This document shows positions 9,023 through 17,285 of a DNA stretch of 64,000 nt, in pieces (positions within the stretch are counted from its first letter, which is position 1; every line of letters begins with the position of its first letter). The position numbers and the translations under genes are program-made. Below the pieces are notes generated by a model. The model was not told where the DNA came from. It saw nothing but the letters and a program-made list of their open reading frames with translations, and ran no database searches. This DNA comes from Planctomycetota bacterium (lineage in GTDB: Bacteria; Planctomycetota; Planctomycetia; JALXBF01), in assembly GCA_026991575.1 (NCBI GenBank), contig JALXBF010000105.1, positions 1 to 64,000 on the forward strand, in the 5' to 3' direction.

Positions 9023-10035
9023 CGGCTCAGGAAGCAACCGCGGAACGGACCTTGGCCGCGTCAGCGACGGTGCGTGTTGAGGCTGGGTCACGGCTACATT
9101 TTGGCCTCATGGCGCTGGATCCCGCCTCGTCGCATGCCTTCGGCGGAATCGGTCTGTACGTCGAGCAGCCCCGTCTTGTGCTAGAGGTCGAACGATGCGG
9201 GTGCCTCTGTGCCACGGGCCCGCACGCGGGTCGTGCCGCCCGGGTGGCCAGACGGCTGGCTGAGGCCCTGGCAGCGCGCGGCACGGCGCGAGTACCGCCC
9301 GTGGCGCTGCGGATCGTGACGGCACCGCCTGAGCATTGCGGATTCGGTCTGGGCACCCAGCTGTCGCTGGCAGTCGCAGCGGCTCTGGTTCAGATCACGG
9401 GCCATCCGGAACCCGCGGTTCGCTTCGCGGCATCGCTCGGCCGGGGTCGACGGTCGCACGTGGGCATCGCTGCATTCGCCAGCGGCGGTTTCGTCCTGGA
9501 TCGTGGGCAACTACGGGACCGGGACCGGCCACGCACAGAGACCGTGCCGTATCCTGAGCCATGGCGCATCGTGGTCGTGCTGCCGCAAGAACGGCCTGCT
9601 GTGCACGGGCGCGCGGAAGAGCAGCTCATCGAACGTGCGCGGCCCGGCAGCGAGCGGCTCACCCAGGCGCTCTACGCCGTAGCCACCAGCCAGGTCCTAC
9701 CGGCGGTGCGGCACGGTGACTTTGCGGCCTTCTGCCGCAGCCTGGAACAATACGGGCTGCTCGCTGGTAGGATGTTCGAACGGGTCCAGGGAGGCGTCTG
9801 GCGTAGTAAGCTCGCCCCCGAGCTGGCCAAGCGGTTGCGCGAACGCTTCGGCGTGCCACTGGTGCAGAGCTCCTGGGGCCCCGTGCTGGCCGTACCAGCC
9901 CAGAGCGAGCGCCAGGCCCGCATGATTGCGGCTGAGATCCGTGCCGGCCGGCTGGGCCAGCCGGTCCGCCTCTGGATTACGCCCGCGCGCAACCGCGGTG
10001 CGGACACTACGGTGCTGGATAGCCCCAGCCGCTGA
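8992..10035 (+). CDS. mptG: Beta-ribofuranosylaminobenzene 5'-phosphate synthase (RFAP synthase)
   Basis: This GHMP-kinase-superfamily protein (347 aa from this start) is predicted to join 4-aminobenzoate to PRPP, releasing CO2 and PPi. That is the first committed step of methanopterin biosynthesis. Evidence: GSRLHFGLMAL at about 31-41, FGGIGLYVEQPRL, the glycine loop HCGFGLGTQLSLAVAAAL (about 115-132), GRGRRSHVGIAAFASGGFVLDRG, and a C-terminal VQSSWGPVLAVP. The ATG at 8992 lies inside the DUF447 gene and has a poor ribosome site; a TTG near 9052 would give a length closer to the family norm. The nearby PabB-like gene would supply its substrate. In bacteria this enzyme marks an H4MPT-dependent formaldehyde/formate pathway. 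Confidence 0.9.
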   Translation: MEQPSRQQAVTAQEATAERTLAASATVRVEAGSRLHFGLMALDPASSHAFGGIGLYVEQPRLVLEVERCGCLCATGPHAGRAARVARRLAEALAARGTARVPPVALRIVTAPPEHCGFGLGTQLSLAVAAALVQITGHPEPAVRFAASLGRGRRSHVGIAAFASGGFVLDRGQLRDRDRPRTETVPYPEPWRIVVVLPQERPAVHGRAEEQLIERARPGSERLTQALYAVATSQVLPAVRHGDFAAFCRSLEQYGLLAGRMFERVQGGVWRSKLAPELAKRLRERFGVPLVQSSWGPVLAVPAQSERQARMIAAEIRAGRLGQPVRLWITPARNRGADTTVLDSPSR

Positions 10036-10064
10036 AGCAACCGCTGCTACGGGAACCCCCGCCG

Positions 10065-10964
10065 ATGCGAGTGCTGGTGACCGGCGCCACCGGACAACTC
10101 GGGCCGTACGTCATCGACGCGCTAGCGTGCGCTGGTTGGAACGTGGTCGCCTGGAGTGGCCACCGCAGGGTGCGGTTGCAGCCGGGCATCGACAGCATCC
10201 CCGTACCGCTGGAGGATGCTCAGGCCGTGTCTCGGGCATGGCAGGAAGCGGAGCCGGAGGCGGTGGTTCATGCCGCAGCCGTGGCCCGAATCGACGCCTG
10301 TTACGCCGATCCACGGCACGCGCACCAGGTCAACGTCACCGGCACGGAAACGCTTTGCGACCTGGCCGATCGATCAAACGTACCGGTGGTCTACATTTCC
10401 ACAGACCTCGTCTTTGACGGCAGCCGTGGCCGCTACACCGAGCAAGATGAGCCTCGGCCGGTCTCGGTCTACGGGCAAACAAAGCTGCGAGCCGAGCAGA
10501 TCGTGCTGCGGTCACCGCGGAACGTCGTCCTTCGGATGAGCCTGCTGTTCGGCCCGGGGCGGTGCGGCGTGGCGAGTTTCCTGGACCGCGTGCTCCGGCG
10601 CTGGCGTCAGGGGGAGCCGATGCGGTTCTTTGAGGATGAGTGGCGGTCACCGCTGGCTCTGAGTGACGCAGCCGAGGCGATCCGACTGACGTTGAGCGGA
10701 GACCTGCGCGGCCTGTACCACGTCGGGGGACCCGAGCGGCTCAGCCGCTGGGAAATGGGCGTTCGCTTCGCACAGCACATGGGCTATCCAGAGCAGCTTC
10801 TGCAACGGGCCAGACGAGCGGAATTCTCGGCAGCGGAGCCGAGACCAGCCGACGTGTCGCTCTGCAGTGACCGGTTCCGAGAAGCCGTTGCCGACTGGCA
10901 GCCGCACCGTTTTCCGGGCCCCTGGTTGACGGAGGAAGGGTGGAGACGTGGCTCGACCGCCTGA
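10065..10964 (+). CDS. RmlD-like short-chain dehydrogenase/reductase inside the methanopterin operon
   Basis: This 299-aa extended SDR has the NAD(P) loop TGATGQLG (6-13), STD at 112-114 and the catalytic Tyr136/Lys140 pair in VYGQTK. The best match by eye is the RmlD substrate-binding family (dTDP-4-dehydrorhamnose reductase and MAT2B relatives). It lies 29 bases after mptG and overlaps pabB by 17 bases, so it belongs to this operon rather than to a sugar locus. A separate, more canonical rmlD is present at 34591-35475. Its substrate is unknown. A role in dephospho-methanopterin assembly is an attractive inference with no direct support. Confidence 0.85.
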   Translation: MRVLVTGATGQLGPYVIDALACAGWNVVAWSGHRRVRLQPGIDSIPVPLEDAQAVSRAWQEAEPEAVVHAAAVARIDACYADPRHAHQVNVTGTETLCDLADRSNVPVVYISTDLVFDGSRGRYTEQDEPRPVSVYGQTKLRAEQIVLRSPRNVVLRMSLLFGPGRCGVASFLDRVLRRWRQGEPMRFFEDEWRSPLALSDAAEAIRLTLSGDLRGLYHVGGPERLSRWEMGVRFAQHMGYPEQLLQRARRAEFSAAEPRPADVSLCSDRFREAVADWQPHRFPGPWLTEEGWRRGSTA

Positions 10965-12507
10965 GTTGTCCAAAGCTCTAGAAGACCGTCTTGGTACGTT
11001 CCTGGGCACGTGGACGGTCCGCGTCAGCGACGACTGGCAGGAGCCACCGCGGATCGAGGAGGCCATCGGCCGAATCAGCCGCTACGCCGCACCACTGATC
11101 CTGGAGAGCCGGCGCAAGGACCCTCGTCTGGGCCGATACAGCTTCCTGACGGCCGACCCAATCGCGTACTTGAGCTACGACCAGGAGGGCATGACGTTGT
11201 GGCTTCCGGGGCGGTCGCCGATGCGCCTGGAGCAGGACTGCGATCCGTTCATGCTGCTGTCCGCGTGCCTGGGGCGCTGGCAGGTTGAATCCACGACAGC
11301 AAACCTGCCGCCGTTTGTCGGCGGCTGGGCGGGCTGGTTCGGCTACGAGCTGGGTAGTTTACTGGAGCCTGTGCCGCCGGCTGCCACCAACGACCTCCAA
11401 CTGCCCTGGCTCGGCATCGGGCTATACGACTGGTGCCTGGTCATTGACCAGCTCCGGCGCCGCTGTTATCTGGTCGTTGCGGCACCGCAGGCCGACGACC
11501 GGGGCCACGAGCGCGCTGCGTGGGCAACGGCGGTTCTCAGCGGCCGCGGGCAACCCCCCCGGGCGCTTGTGGGACTTACCGAGCCGGCCCCCCTGCCGCC
11601 GCTGCCGCTCGACGCTCTGGCCGATGCTTATCCGACACCCATCGACGGGCTCTGGTCCAACTTCGACCTCCAGCGCTACCTGGCTGCCGTCCGCCGCGTC
11701 TTGACATACATCCGCGCAGGCGACATCTACCAGGCGAACCTGTCACAGCGTCTCATCGCCCGCTGCCCGCACGGTGGTTTACCGCTGTACTTGCGACTGC
11801 GCCGCACGAATCCCGCCTTCTTCGCCGCTTACCACCGCTGGGGGGGGATGGAGCTCGTGAGCTGCTCTCCGGAGCAGTTCCTGCGCGTGGGGCCGGACGG
11901 CGCGGTGGAGACTCGTCCGATCAAGGGAACGCGGAGCCGCTGGCCGTATCCGGAAGCAGACCTGGCTGCGCGGGAGGACCTGGCAACCAGCCAGAAGGAC
12001 CGAGCTGAGAACGTCATGATCGTCGACCTGCTACGCAACGACCTCGGCCGCGTTTGCGCATTCGGTAGCGTTAAGGTGGCCGAGGCGCTGCGGGTCTACT
12101 CGTTCCCGTACGTGCATCATCTGGTCAGCACCGTCGTTGGCCGGCTACGCCCGGAACGGACCGCCGCCGATCTGCTGCGCGCGGCCTTTCCTGGTGGCTC
12201 GATCACCGGGGCGCCCAAGGTGCGAGCCATGCAGATCATTGCAGAACTGGAGCCGACCGTGCGCGGCCCGTACTGCGGCGCGATCGGCTTGCTAAGTCTG
12301 AACGGCAGCATGGAAACCAGCATCGCGATTCGCACCATGACATGCCATCGGGGCTGGGTGCAGCTTCCGGTAGGCGGCGGAATTGTCGCCGATTCAGAAC
12401 CTGAAGCCGAATACGAGGAGACGTGGCACAAAGCCCGGGGCATGCTCACGGCGGTGTTGGCCGCAACCATGGCTCCGACGGCGTCGCGCTCCGTGGCGGT
12501 CACCTGA
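10948..12507 (+). CDS. pabB: Aminodeoxychorismate synthase component I-like (PabB)
   Basis: This 519-aa chorismate-binding enzyme has a TrpE/PabB N-terminal domain (RISRYAAPLILESRRKDPRLGRYSFLTADP) and the full C-terminal catalytic core: IRAGDIYQANLSQRL, SCSPEQFLR, RAENVMIVDLLRNDLGRV, GGSITGAPKVRAMQII and a final AIRTM/GGGIVADS segment. The sequence reads PIKGTR, with the Lys typical of PabB, where anthranilate synthases usually have PIAGT. This favours 4-amino-4-deoxychorismate over anthranilate. The start is a GTG at 10948 with GGAGGAAGGG at 10931-10940. Neighbouring mptG uses 4-aminobenzoate, so a dedicated supply is plausible. No pabA or pabC is adjacent. Confidence 0.9.
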   Translation: MARPPELSKALEDRLGTFLGTWTVRVSDDWQEPPRIEEAIGRISRYAAPLILESRRKDPRLGRYSFLTADPIAYLSYDQEGMTLWLPGRSPMRLEQDCDPFMLLSACLGRWQVESTTANLPPFVGGWAGWFGYELGSLLEPVPPAATNDLQLPWLGIGLYDWCLVIDQLRRRCYLVVAAPQADDRGHERAAWATAVLSGRGQPPRALVGLTEPAPLPPLPLDALADAYPTPIDGLWSNFDLQRYLAAVRRVLTYIRAGDIYQANLSQRLIARCPHGGLPLYLRLRRTNPAFFAAYHRWGGMELVSCSPEQFLRVGPDGAVETRPIKGTRSRWPYPEADLAAREDLATSQKDRAENVMIVDLLRNDLGRVCAFGSVKVAEALRVYSFPYVHHLVSTVVGRLRPERTAADLLRAAFPGGSITGAPKVRAMQIIAELEPTVRGPYCGAIGLLSLNGSMETSIAIRTMTCHRGWVQLPVGGGIVADSEPEAEYEETWHKARGMLTAVLAATMAPTASRSVAVT

Positions 12508-12606
12508 CCAAGTTGCACCGCCGCGTTGTTGTTTGAGACGCCCGAGCATGGGGCGGCGTCTTGCACAGCACCAGAAAGGGTCGTAACCGGATCTGTCAGC
12601 GGCCGT

Positions 12607-13563
12607 TCAGCGCTCGGGCCGGACCCCGAGGACACGGACGGCAGGCCTGGTGTTGCGGCCTGCGGCCACAGGCTGTTCGTGGCCCGTGGCAGGTAAGTCC
12701 AGGCGGCTCGTTTGCTCGGGTGCGCCCTGATGCGTTGCTTCCTGGAGCCGCCGGAGCAAGTCACGGGCGGGCTCCAGGTCCTTGTTCAGTGCGAGCGCCT
12801 CGGTGGCGTGTTTCAGCGCCGTGACGTGATCGCCCAGCTCATATGCGACGACGGCCAGGTTGTAATGGGCCAGCGCCGGGCCCACCGCCCGTCGGAACTC
12901 GTGCCAGGCCTGGTCGTAGTAGCCCATGCAAGCGAGGACGTAGGCGAGATTGTTGCGGTAAAGATCGCGCATCGGGTCGAGGGAAATGGCCTTGCGCAGG
13001 CAGTGTTCCGCCTCGACGAGGTCGCCCAGGTTCTTGTAGCAGAGACCCATGTCGTTCCAGACACTGGGGTTGTCGGGGGCCAGTTCCGTGAGCTGGCGGT
13101 AGAGTTCAAGGGCCGCGTCCGGACGACCGGTCTGCTGGTACACGCGTGCCAGACCCAGAAGTGCCGGCACGTAGTGCGGGTCGGCACGAAGTGCGTTCTC
13201 GTAGGCCTCCTCGGCCTGGCGCAGCGCGCGCTTGTTCTCGTAAGCCTGGCCGATCGAGTAGTGCACTTTGGCTTTGGCCCGTGCACGTTCCTGCTCGCTG
13301 GGTTCATCCTCGGCCACGAACCAGCTCGCCGGGAGAAAACTTGCCAGCAAGCCGGCGCGTTTCTGCGGTTGTGTCGCCACCGCGTGGGTCGCATTCTGCG
13401 CCGACGCCTTCTGGCCAACCGCTGGCTGAACGGGCGTCGATTGTGTGGCTGGGGCCCAACGGCGCACCAGGGGCAGCTTCACCAGGTCCGCACAGCCGCC
13501 GGCGGTCACAGCTGCGCAGGCCAGCATCAGATGGAGCAGGAACTTAGGGCCTCCTTGCACCAT
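12607..13563 (-). CDS. TPR lipoprotein of the Tad locus (TadD-like)
   Basis: A 318-aa protein with an export signal and a probable lipoprotein cleavage site (AAVTAGGC, Cys near 24). About four to five tetratricopeptide repeats fill residues 95-270, for example YSIGQAYENKRALRQAEEAYENALRADPHY and WNDMGLCYKNLGDLVEAEHCLRKAI. TadD proteins are TPR lipoproteins that help pilus and secretin assembly; the gene's place at the end of the Tad locus supports that role. It starts 14 bases after the AAA+ ATPase gene on the same strand. The C-terminal 45 residues are low-complexity. The exact TadD equivalence is inference. Confidence 0.85.
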   Translation of the reverse strand: MVQGGPKFLLHLMLACAAVTAGGCADLVKLPLVRRWAPATQSTPVQPAVGQKASAQNATHAVATQPQKRAGLLASFLPASWFVAEDEPSEQERARAKAKVHYSIGQAYENKRALRQAEEAYENALRADPHYVPALLGLARVYQQTGRPDAALELYRQLTELAPDNPSVWNDMGLCYKNLGDLVEAEHCLRKAISLDPMRDLYRNNLAYVLACMGYYDQAWHEFRRAVGPALAHYNLAVVAYELGDHVTALKHATEALALNKDLEPARDLLRRLQEATHQGAPEQTSRLDLPATGHEQPVAAGRNTRPAVRVLGVRPER

Positions 13564-13577
13564 GAGAGCAGCTTCCG

Positions 13578-14990
13578 TTACGTGCTGTGTGCTCCTCGGG
13601 CCGCCGTCGCTGCGCCTGCCCCCTCCTGAGGCGACGGCAGTTCACTGCGGAAGAAACGCGCTGCAGCCTCGTCGATCAGCGCCACCGTGATAATCGGTTC
13701 TATCTCGCGAAATCGGCAAATCGCTTGGGCAATTTCCAGCAAATCTCGCGGATCGCTTCCGCGCGGCTGCTTGCCATCCCGATAGTACTTGCTGAAAAGG
13801 TGGTCGAACACCTCCGGCTCGTAGGCGACGCCGAGCCGCTCGGCGGTCATCGCAAAGATCCGCTCGTATTCCTCACGCGTCGGCGCACGGAACTGAAGCT
13901 TGTAGCGGATCCGCCGCAGGAATGCTTCATCGGCCAGATCGGCCGGATCGAGGTTGGTGGAGAAGACCACGAGCTGTTCGAACGGAATGCGGATCTTCTT
14001 ACCGTTGGCAAGTGTCAGGTAGTCGTACCGCTCCTCCAGTGGCAGGATCCAGCGATTCAGCAGCGCCTGGGGCGAGACGATCTGGCGGCCGAAGTCGTCG
14101 ATGACCAGCAGCCCGCCGTTTGCCTTCAGCTGGATGGGCGGTTGGTAGTAATTGCCGGTGGCGTTGTAGCTGAGGTCCAGCATCGACAGGGTCAGCTCAC
14201 CGCCGACCGACACCACCGGCCGGAACACGCACACCCAACGGGGATCGGGCTCAACACCGAATTGCTCGACGCTCAGCGCCGTGGGATCCAGTTCGGGGAA
14301 CCTTTCCTCCAGACGCGTGTGGGCAAGCGGGTCGTAGAGTGTGATGATGCTGCCGGCCTCGTAGATCGCATGCGGCACCCAGATCAGGCCGCCGCGGCGA
14401 TTCAGGAACTCGCCCAGCGCTCGGCTCACCGCGCTCTTGCCGCTGCCCGGTGGGCCGAACAGCAACAGACTATGGCCGCTGACAACCGCAGGCCCGAGAC
14501 CTTCTAGCAAGGCATCGGGCAGTAGCAGGTGGGCAGTCGCCTGCTCGATTTCGCGCCGCGTACACGGCACACCGCGCACCGCCTGCCGAGCCATCTGGGC
14601 AGTGTACTGCTCCAAGGTCACCGGGACCGGCCCGACGTACTGGCACGCAGCCATCGCCTCCTGAGCCCGGCTCCGACCCAGGTCCGTCAGCGCGTATCGG
14701 TACGACACCGGACCGAACAGCTCGCCGCCGGTCACCTCCAGGTACCGCTCGTGCTTGAGCCAATCCAGTAGAGGCTCCAGAACGGAGAACGGCAGACACA
14801 GGCTACGGGCAATCTCATAGCCGTGCATGAGGCCGTGCTGGAGGAGGTGCTTCAGGATCAGATCTGCGACGACAACCTCGTTGAGCCCCGTTTCTTTTAT
14901 GCTCCTTGGTGCCGGCGGCGCCGGGGCCAGTCGCAGCGGCAGTTCGCTCTGCGTGTCCCGGGCAGTTGCCGTTGCCTGTTCTGTTCTCAT
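13578..14990 (-). CDS. AAA+ ATPase with N-terminal winged-helix-like domain, in Tad locus
   Basis: This 470-aa protein has a central AAA+ module: Walker A GPPGSGKS (about 179-186), Walker B LLVIDDFG, a sensor-like VVFSTNLDP and an arginine-rich RRIRYKLQF segment. It resembles the MoxR/RuvB-type ATPases of planctomycetes. Residues about 40-105 (VVVADLILKHLLQHGLMHGYEIARSL...) look like a winged-helix or degenerate type-II-secretion N-terminal domain. It is not the pilus motor, since TadA is separate. It sits between a lipoprotein gene and the TadD-like gene on the same strand, so it probably serves the Tad system as a remodelling or regulatory ATPase. That role is inference. The ATG at 14990 (MRTEQATA) was chosen over a longer frame. 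Confidence 0.85.
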   Translation of the reverse strand: MRTEQATATARDTQSELPLRLAPAPPAPRSIKETGLNEVVVADLILKHLLQHGLMHGYEIARSLCLPFSVLEPLLDWLKHERYLEVTGGELFGPVSYRYALTDLGRSRAQEAMAACQYVGPVPVTLEQYTAQMARQAVRGVPCTRREIEQATAHLLLPDALLEGLGPAVVSGHSLLLFGPPGSGKSAVSRALGEFLNRRGGLIWVPHAIYEAGSIITLYDPLAHTRLEERFPELDPTALSVEQFGVEPDPRWVCVFRPVVSVGGELTLSMLDLSYNATGNYYQPPIQLKANGGLLVIDDFGRQIVSPQALLNRWILPLEERYDYLTLANGKKIRIPFEQLVVFSTNLDPADLADEAFLRRIRYKLQFRAPTREEYERIFAMTAERLGVAYEPEVFDHLFSKYYRDGKQPRGSDPRDLLEIAQAICRFREIEPIITVALIDEAAARFFRSELPSPQEGAGAATAARGAHST

Positions 14991-15140
14991 GTGACCGATC
15001 CCCCTGTCAAGAACGGCTGCCTCCCCTCTGTCCAAACATAGGTCAAGGCCGAAGCACGGGCTGGATCAGGCGAAGCCTTCTACAGGGCCACCCGCGCGCG
15101 TGATCGCGTCGACCGGTCGCATGCGTGCGGCGCATCAACG

Positions 15141-15180
15141 AGGCGAGGCCGGCACCCGTCGTCCGGTGCCGGCCCCGCCT
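15141..15180 (-). terminator. Stem-loop after the Tad-locus lipoprotein gene
   Basis: A 16-base inverted repeat (left arm 15141-15156, right arm 15165-15180, one mismatch) with an 8-base loop lies 33 bases past the stop of the gene ending at 15214. There is no T-run on the minus strand, so it may be a terminator, an mRNA-stabilising hairpin or a processing site within the Tad operon. Confidence 0.5.
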
Positions 15181-15213
15181 CTGTTGTGAGCGTAGTCTCG
15201 GTGAGACCAGCCA

Positions 15214-16053
15214 CTAGTAGCCTGACCTGGAGCCACCGCCGGATCCGCCACCACTGTTGTTGCTGCGACGCATGCGTACGTTGCGGTCCATCCACCGCGG
15301 GAATCGTCCGACGGTCTCGGTGAGCTGTTGGATCGCGCGCTGCGATTCTTCGCCCGTCATCGAGGCCGGCGCGTCCTTGATGGTTACGATGGCGAGGTCG
15401 GTGGGAGCAATGGGCGAGCGCTTCAGGGCTGCCTTGACGGTCTCGATCCGCTCTTCCGTCTCCGCTCTGGACAGCGCTGCCTGCACGTAGATCTCGCGGT
15501 CTCCGGGTCCCAGTTCACGGAGAATCTGGCCCAGACGCCGCTGCCCCATCTCATTCAGTTCGCCGGTGCCAGCCACGAAGTGGTAGTCAAACAGGCCGAA
15601 GCGGAACCTCTTGCCGGCATGGGCCTGCACGTCCCAAGGGTCATAGAACGCTCGCTCGGCAAGCATGCGGTACGGCTCAGGCCAACGAGCAGTCGTTCGG
15701 TACGCGTGGATGTACCATGCCTTGAACCGCTGCCACTTCAACTGAGCGGTGTTGAGCCAGGCACGCGTTGCGCCGCCGACGGTGTGGATCAGTCCCGGGT
15801 CATGGTAATGGGACTGCTCAGCGACGTGCTTGTGGTGAGCGTGGGGCGCAGCGGTCTCTTGGAACCGTCGCTGTCGATCTGCCGACTCGGCAGGCGTCTC
15901 GTTGGCGGCGGGCACAACCGGGCCGTCCGTCGGCTGCTCTGCCACGCGGAAACCGACGTAGGCTGTCTTGCGCAGGGCAAGGCCGCAGCCGCTCTGGACG
16001 GTCGTCAGCAGCGCGATGGAAACAGCCGCCATCACCATGCGATCCGTGCGCAT
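15214..16053 (-). CDS. Hypothetical lipoprotein-like protein of the Tad locus
   Basis: This 279-aa protein has a signal peptide ending in TTVQSGCG (Cys near 23), a possible though non-ideal lipobox. The middle is His-rich (APHAHHKHVAEQSHYHD, about 69-85), then a Trp/Tyr-rich helical stretch (WLNTAQLKWQRFKAWYIHAY). Near 160-240 is a region with LNEMGQRRLGQILREL and VQAALSRAETEERIETVKAAL, which reads like an OmpA/SPOR-type periplasmic fold but lacks clear key residues. The tail is a Ser/Gly-rich GGGSGGGSRSGY. The ATG at 16053 follows GGAGGTG. It lies between TadC and the AAA+ ATPase, so a role in the pilus envelope complex is likely. I do not recognise the family. Confidence 0.75.
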   Translation of the reverse strand: MRTDRMVMAAVSIALLTTVQSGCGLALRKTAYVGFRVAEQPTDGPVVPAANETPAESADRQRRFQETAAPHAHHKHVAEQSHYHDPGLIHTVGGATRAWLNTAQLKWQRFKAWYIHAYRTTARWPEPYRMLAERAFYDPWDVQAHAGKRFRFGLFDYHFVAGTGELNEMGQRRLGQILRELGPGDREIYVQAALSRAETEERIETVKAALKRSPIAPTDLAIVTIKDAPASMTGEESQRAIQQLTETVGRFPRWMDRNVRMRRSNNSGGGSGGGSRSGY

Positions 16054-16276
16054 GGTCTTTCACCTCCGTGTGTCGATGCCTGGTGGCAGGGTAGCTACTG
16101 ATCAAGTCGTCGGCGCAAGAGGGCGACGGCCTGTTTGCGGACTGGCGGCTCCGGATACCGGATGACCCGGTTGGAAGAGCTGTAGCGGAAGCAAGGCGCG
16201 GGGATCATAGTGTGCGGGTAGCCTGATCGTACTGCCGCGGCGCGCCCTGCCACGCACGGCGTCTGGAGGCGGAGGG

Positions 16277-17245
16277 CTACTGGGTGACCAGGTTGCGCAT
16301 GATCATGATCGCAGCCGGGCCGACCAGCACGACGAAGATTCCGGGGAATATGAACAGGATCAGCGGGATCATGAGCTTGACCGTTGTTTTCTGGGCGCGC
16401 TCTTCGGCCAGCTGCCGCCGTCTGGTGCGCATTGCGTCGGAGTGGACGCGAAGGGCCTGGGCGATCGAAGTTCCGAAGCGGTCGGCCTGGATGAGCGTGG
16501 CGGCAAGGGCACGCAGGTCATCGACGTCGTTGCGCAGGCCGAGGTCACGCAGCACCTCGCTGCGTGGCTGGCCCATCTGCAGTTGCATCGTGGCAATCTC
16601 GAACTCCTGCGCCAGCACCGGACAAGAGCGCCGGATCTCGCGTGCGACGCGCTTCAGTGCCGCATCCAAGCCCAGCCCCGACTCGACGCACACGACCAGC
16701 AAGTCCAATGCATCAGGCAGGCCGCAGAAGATCGCCTCTTTGCGCCGCTTCGCAATCTGATTGACCACCATGTCGCACGCAAACATGCCGATGCCCAGCC
16801 CCACCAGCGCCCGGGTCAGCCATGGCTGAGAGCCGATGATCGGGACGCCAGCCCCCAGGACCGCCATCACGGCGGCACCGGCCAGGCAGGCAATCCCTTT
16901 GATCGCCAGATAGGTGAACACCGCCCGCTCGCCCCGGATGCCTGCCGCCGACAGCCTCGTCTTGATCTGACTCTGCTCGGCTTCATCCTTGGGCATGAGC
17001 GGCTTGGCCAACGCCGGCCCGGCCTTGTCGACCAGTTCGTCCAATCTGCGTTTCAGCCATTCATGCTTGGCATCGTCGACGGTGGGGGTCGCGTTGCCGC
17101 GTGTGAATCGCTCCATCCGCTCCAGGGGCCGGCTGCGCGCTTCATTCCACCAGGACAGCAGCGCCAGGGCCCCGAAAAGCACGGCGCCGAAGACGCTGAC
17201 TGCCAGCAGGATGTCACCGCCTTGTATCGACCCGAAGAAATCCAC
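16277..17245 (-). CDS. tadC: Tad pilus inner-membrane platform protein TadC (T2SSF family)
   Basis: This 322-aa protein carries a GspF/type II secretion F domain: CGLPDALDLLVVCVESGLGLDAALKRVA (about 150-177), QMGQPRSEVLRDLGLRNDVDDLRALAATLIQADRFGTSIAQALRVHSD, and a hydrophobic C-terminus (LMIPLILFIFPGIFVVLVGPAAIMI). Several membrane segments flank it. A GTG start at 17245, with GGAG about 12 bases upstream, is placed after the tadB stop; the longer frame would overlap tadB in a basic, non-family stretch. TadB and TadC form the platform on which the TadA motor works. Confidence 0.92.
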   Translation of the reverse strand: MDFFGSIQGGDILLAVSVFGAVLFGALALLSWWNEARSRPLERMERFTRGNATPTVDDAKHEWLKRRLDELVDKAGPALAKPLMPKDEAEQSQIKTRLSAAGIRGERAVFTYLAIKGIACLAGAAVMAVLGAGVPIIGSQPWLTRALVGLGIGMFACDMVVNQIAKRRKEAIFCGLPDALDLLVVCVESGLGLDAALKRVAREIRRSCPVLAQEFEIATMQLQMGQPRSEVLRDLGLRNDVDDLRALAATLIQADRFGTSIAQALRVHSDAMRTRRRQLAEERAQKTTVKLMIPLILFIFPGIFVVLVGPAAIMIMRNLVTQ

Positions 17246-17285
17246 CAGGGCTCGCGCTCCGTGATCGAATCGGTTTCCGTGCCTG

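Noticed and set aside
10948..12507. Reading this as anthranilate synthase TrpE
   Set aside because: PIKGTR with Lys is the PabB pattern, and the mptG context fits 4-aminobenzoate; TrpE cannot be fully excluded.
12536..12561. Short inverted repeat between pabB and the TadD-like gene as terminator
   Set aside because: Only a 7-base stem with a long loop and no T-run on either strand.
15005..15010. TTGACA on the minus strand before the AAA+ ATPase gene
   Set aside because: At 17-base spacing the -10 would fall inside the coding start and is not a match.
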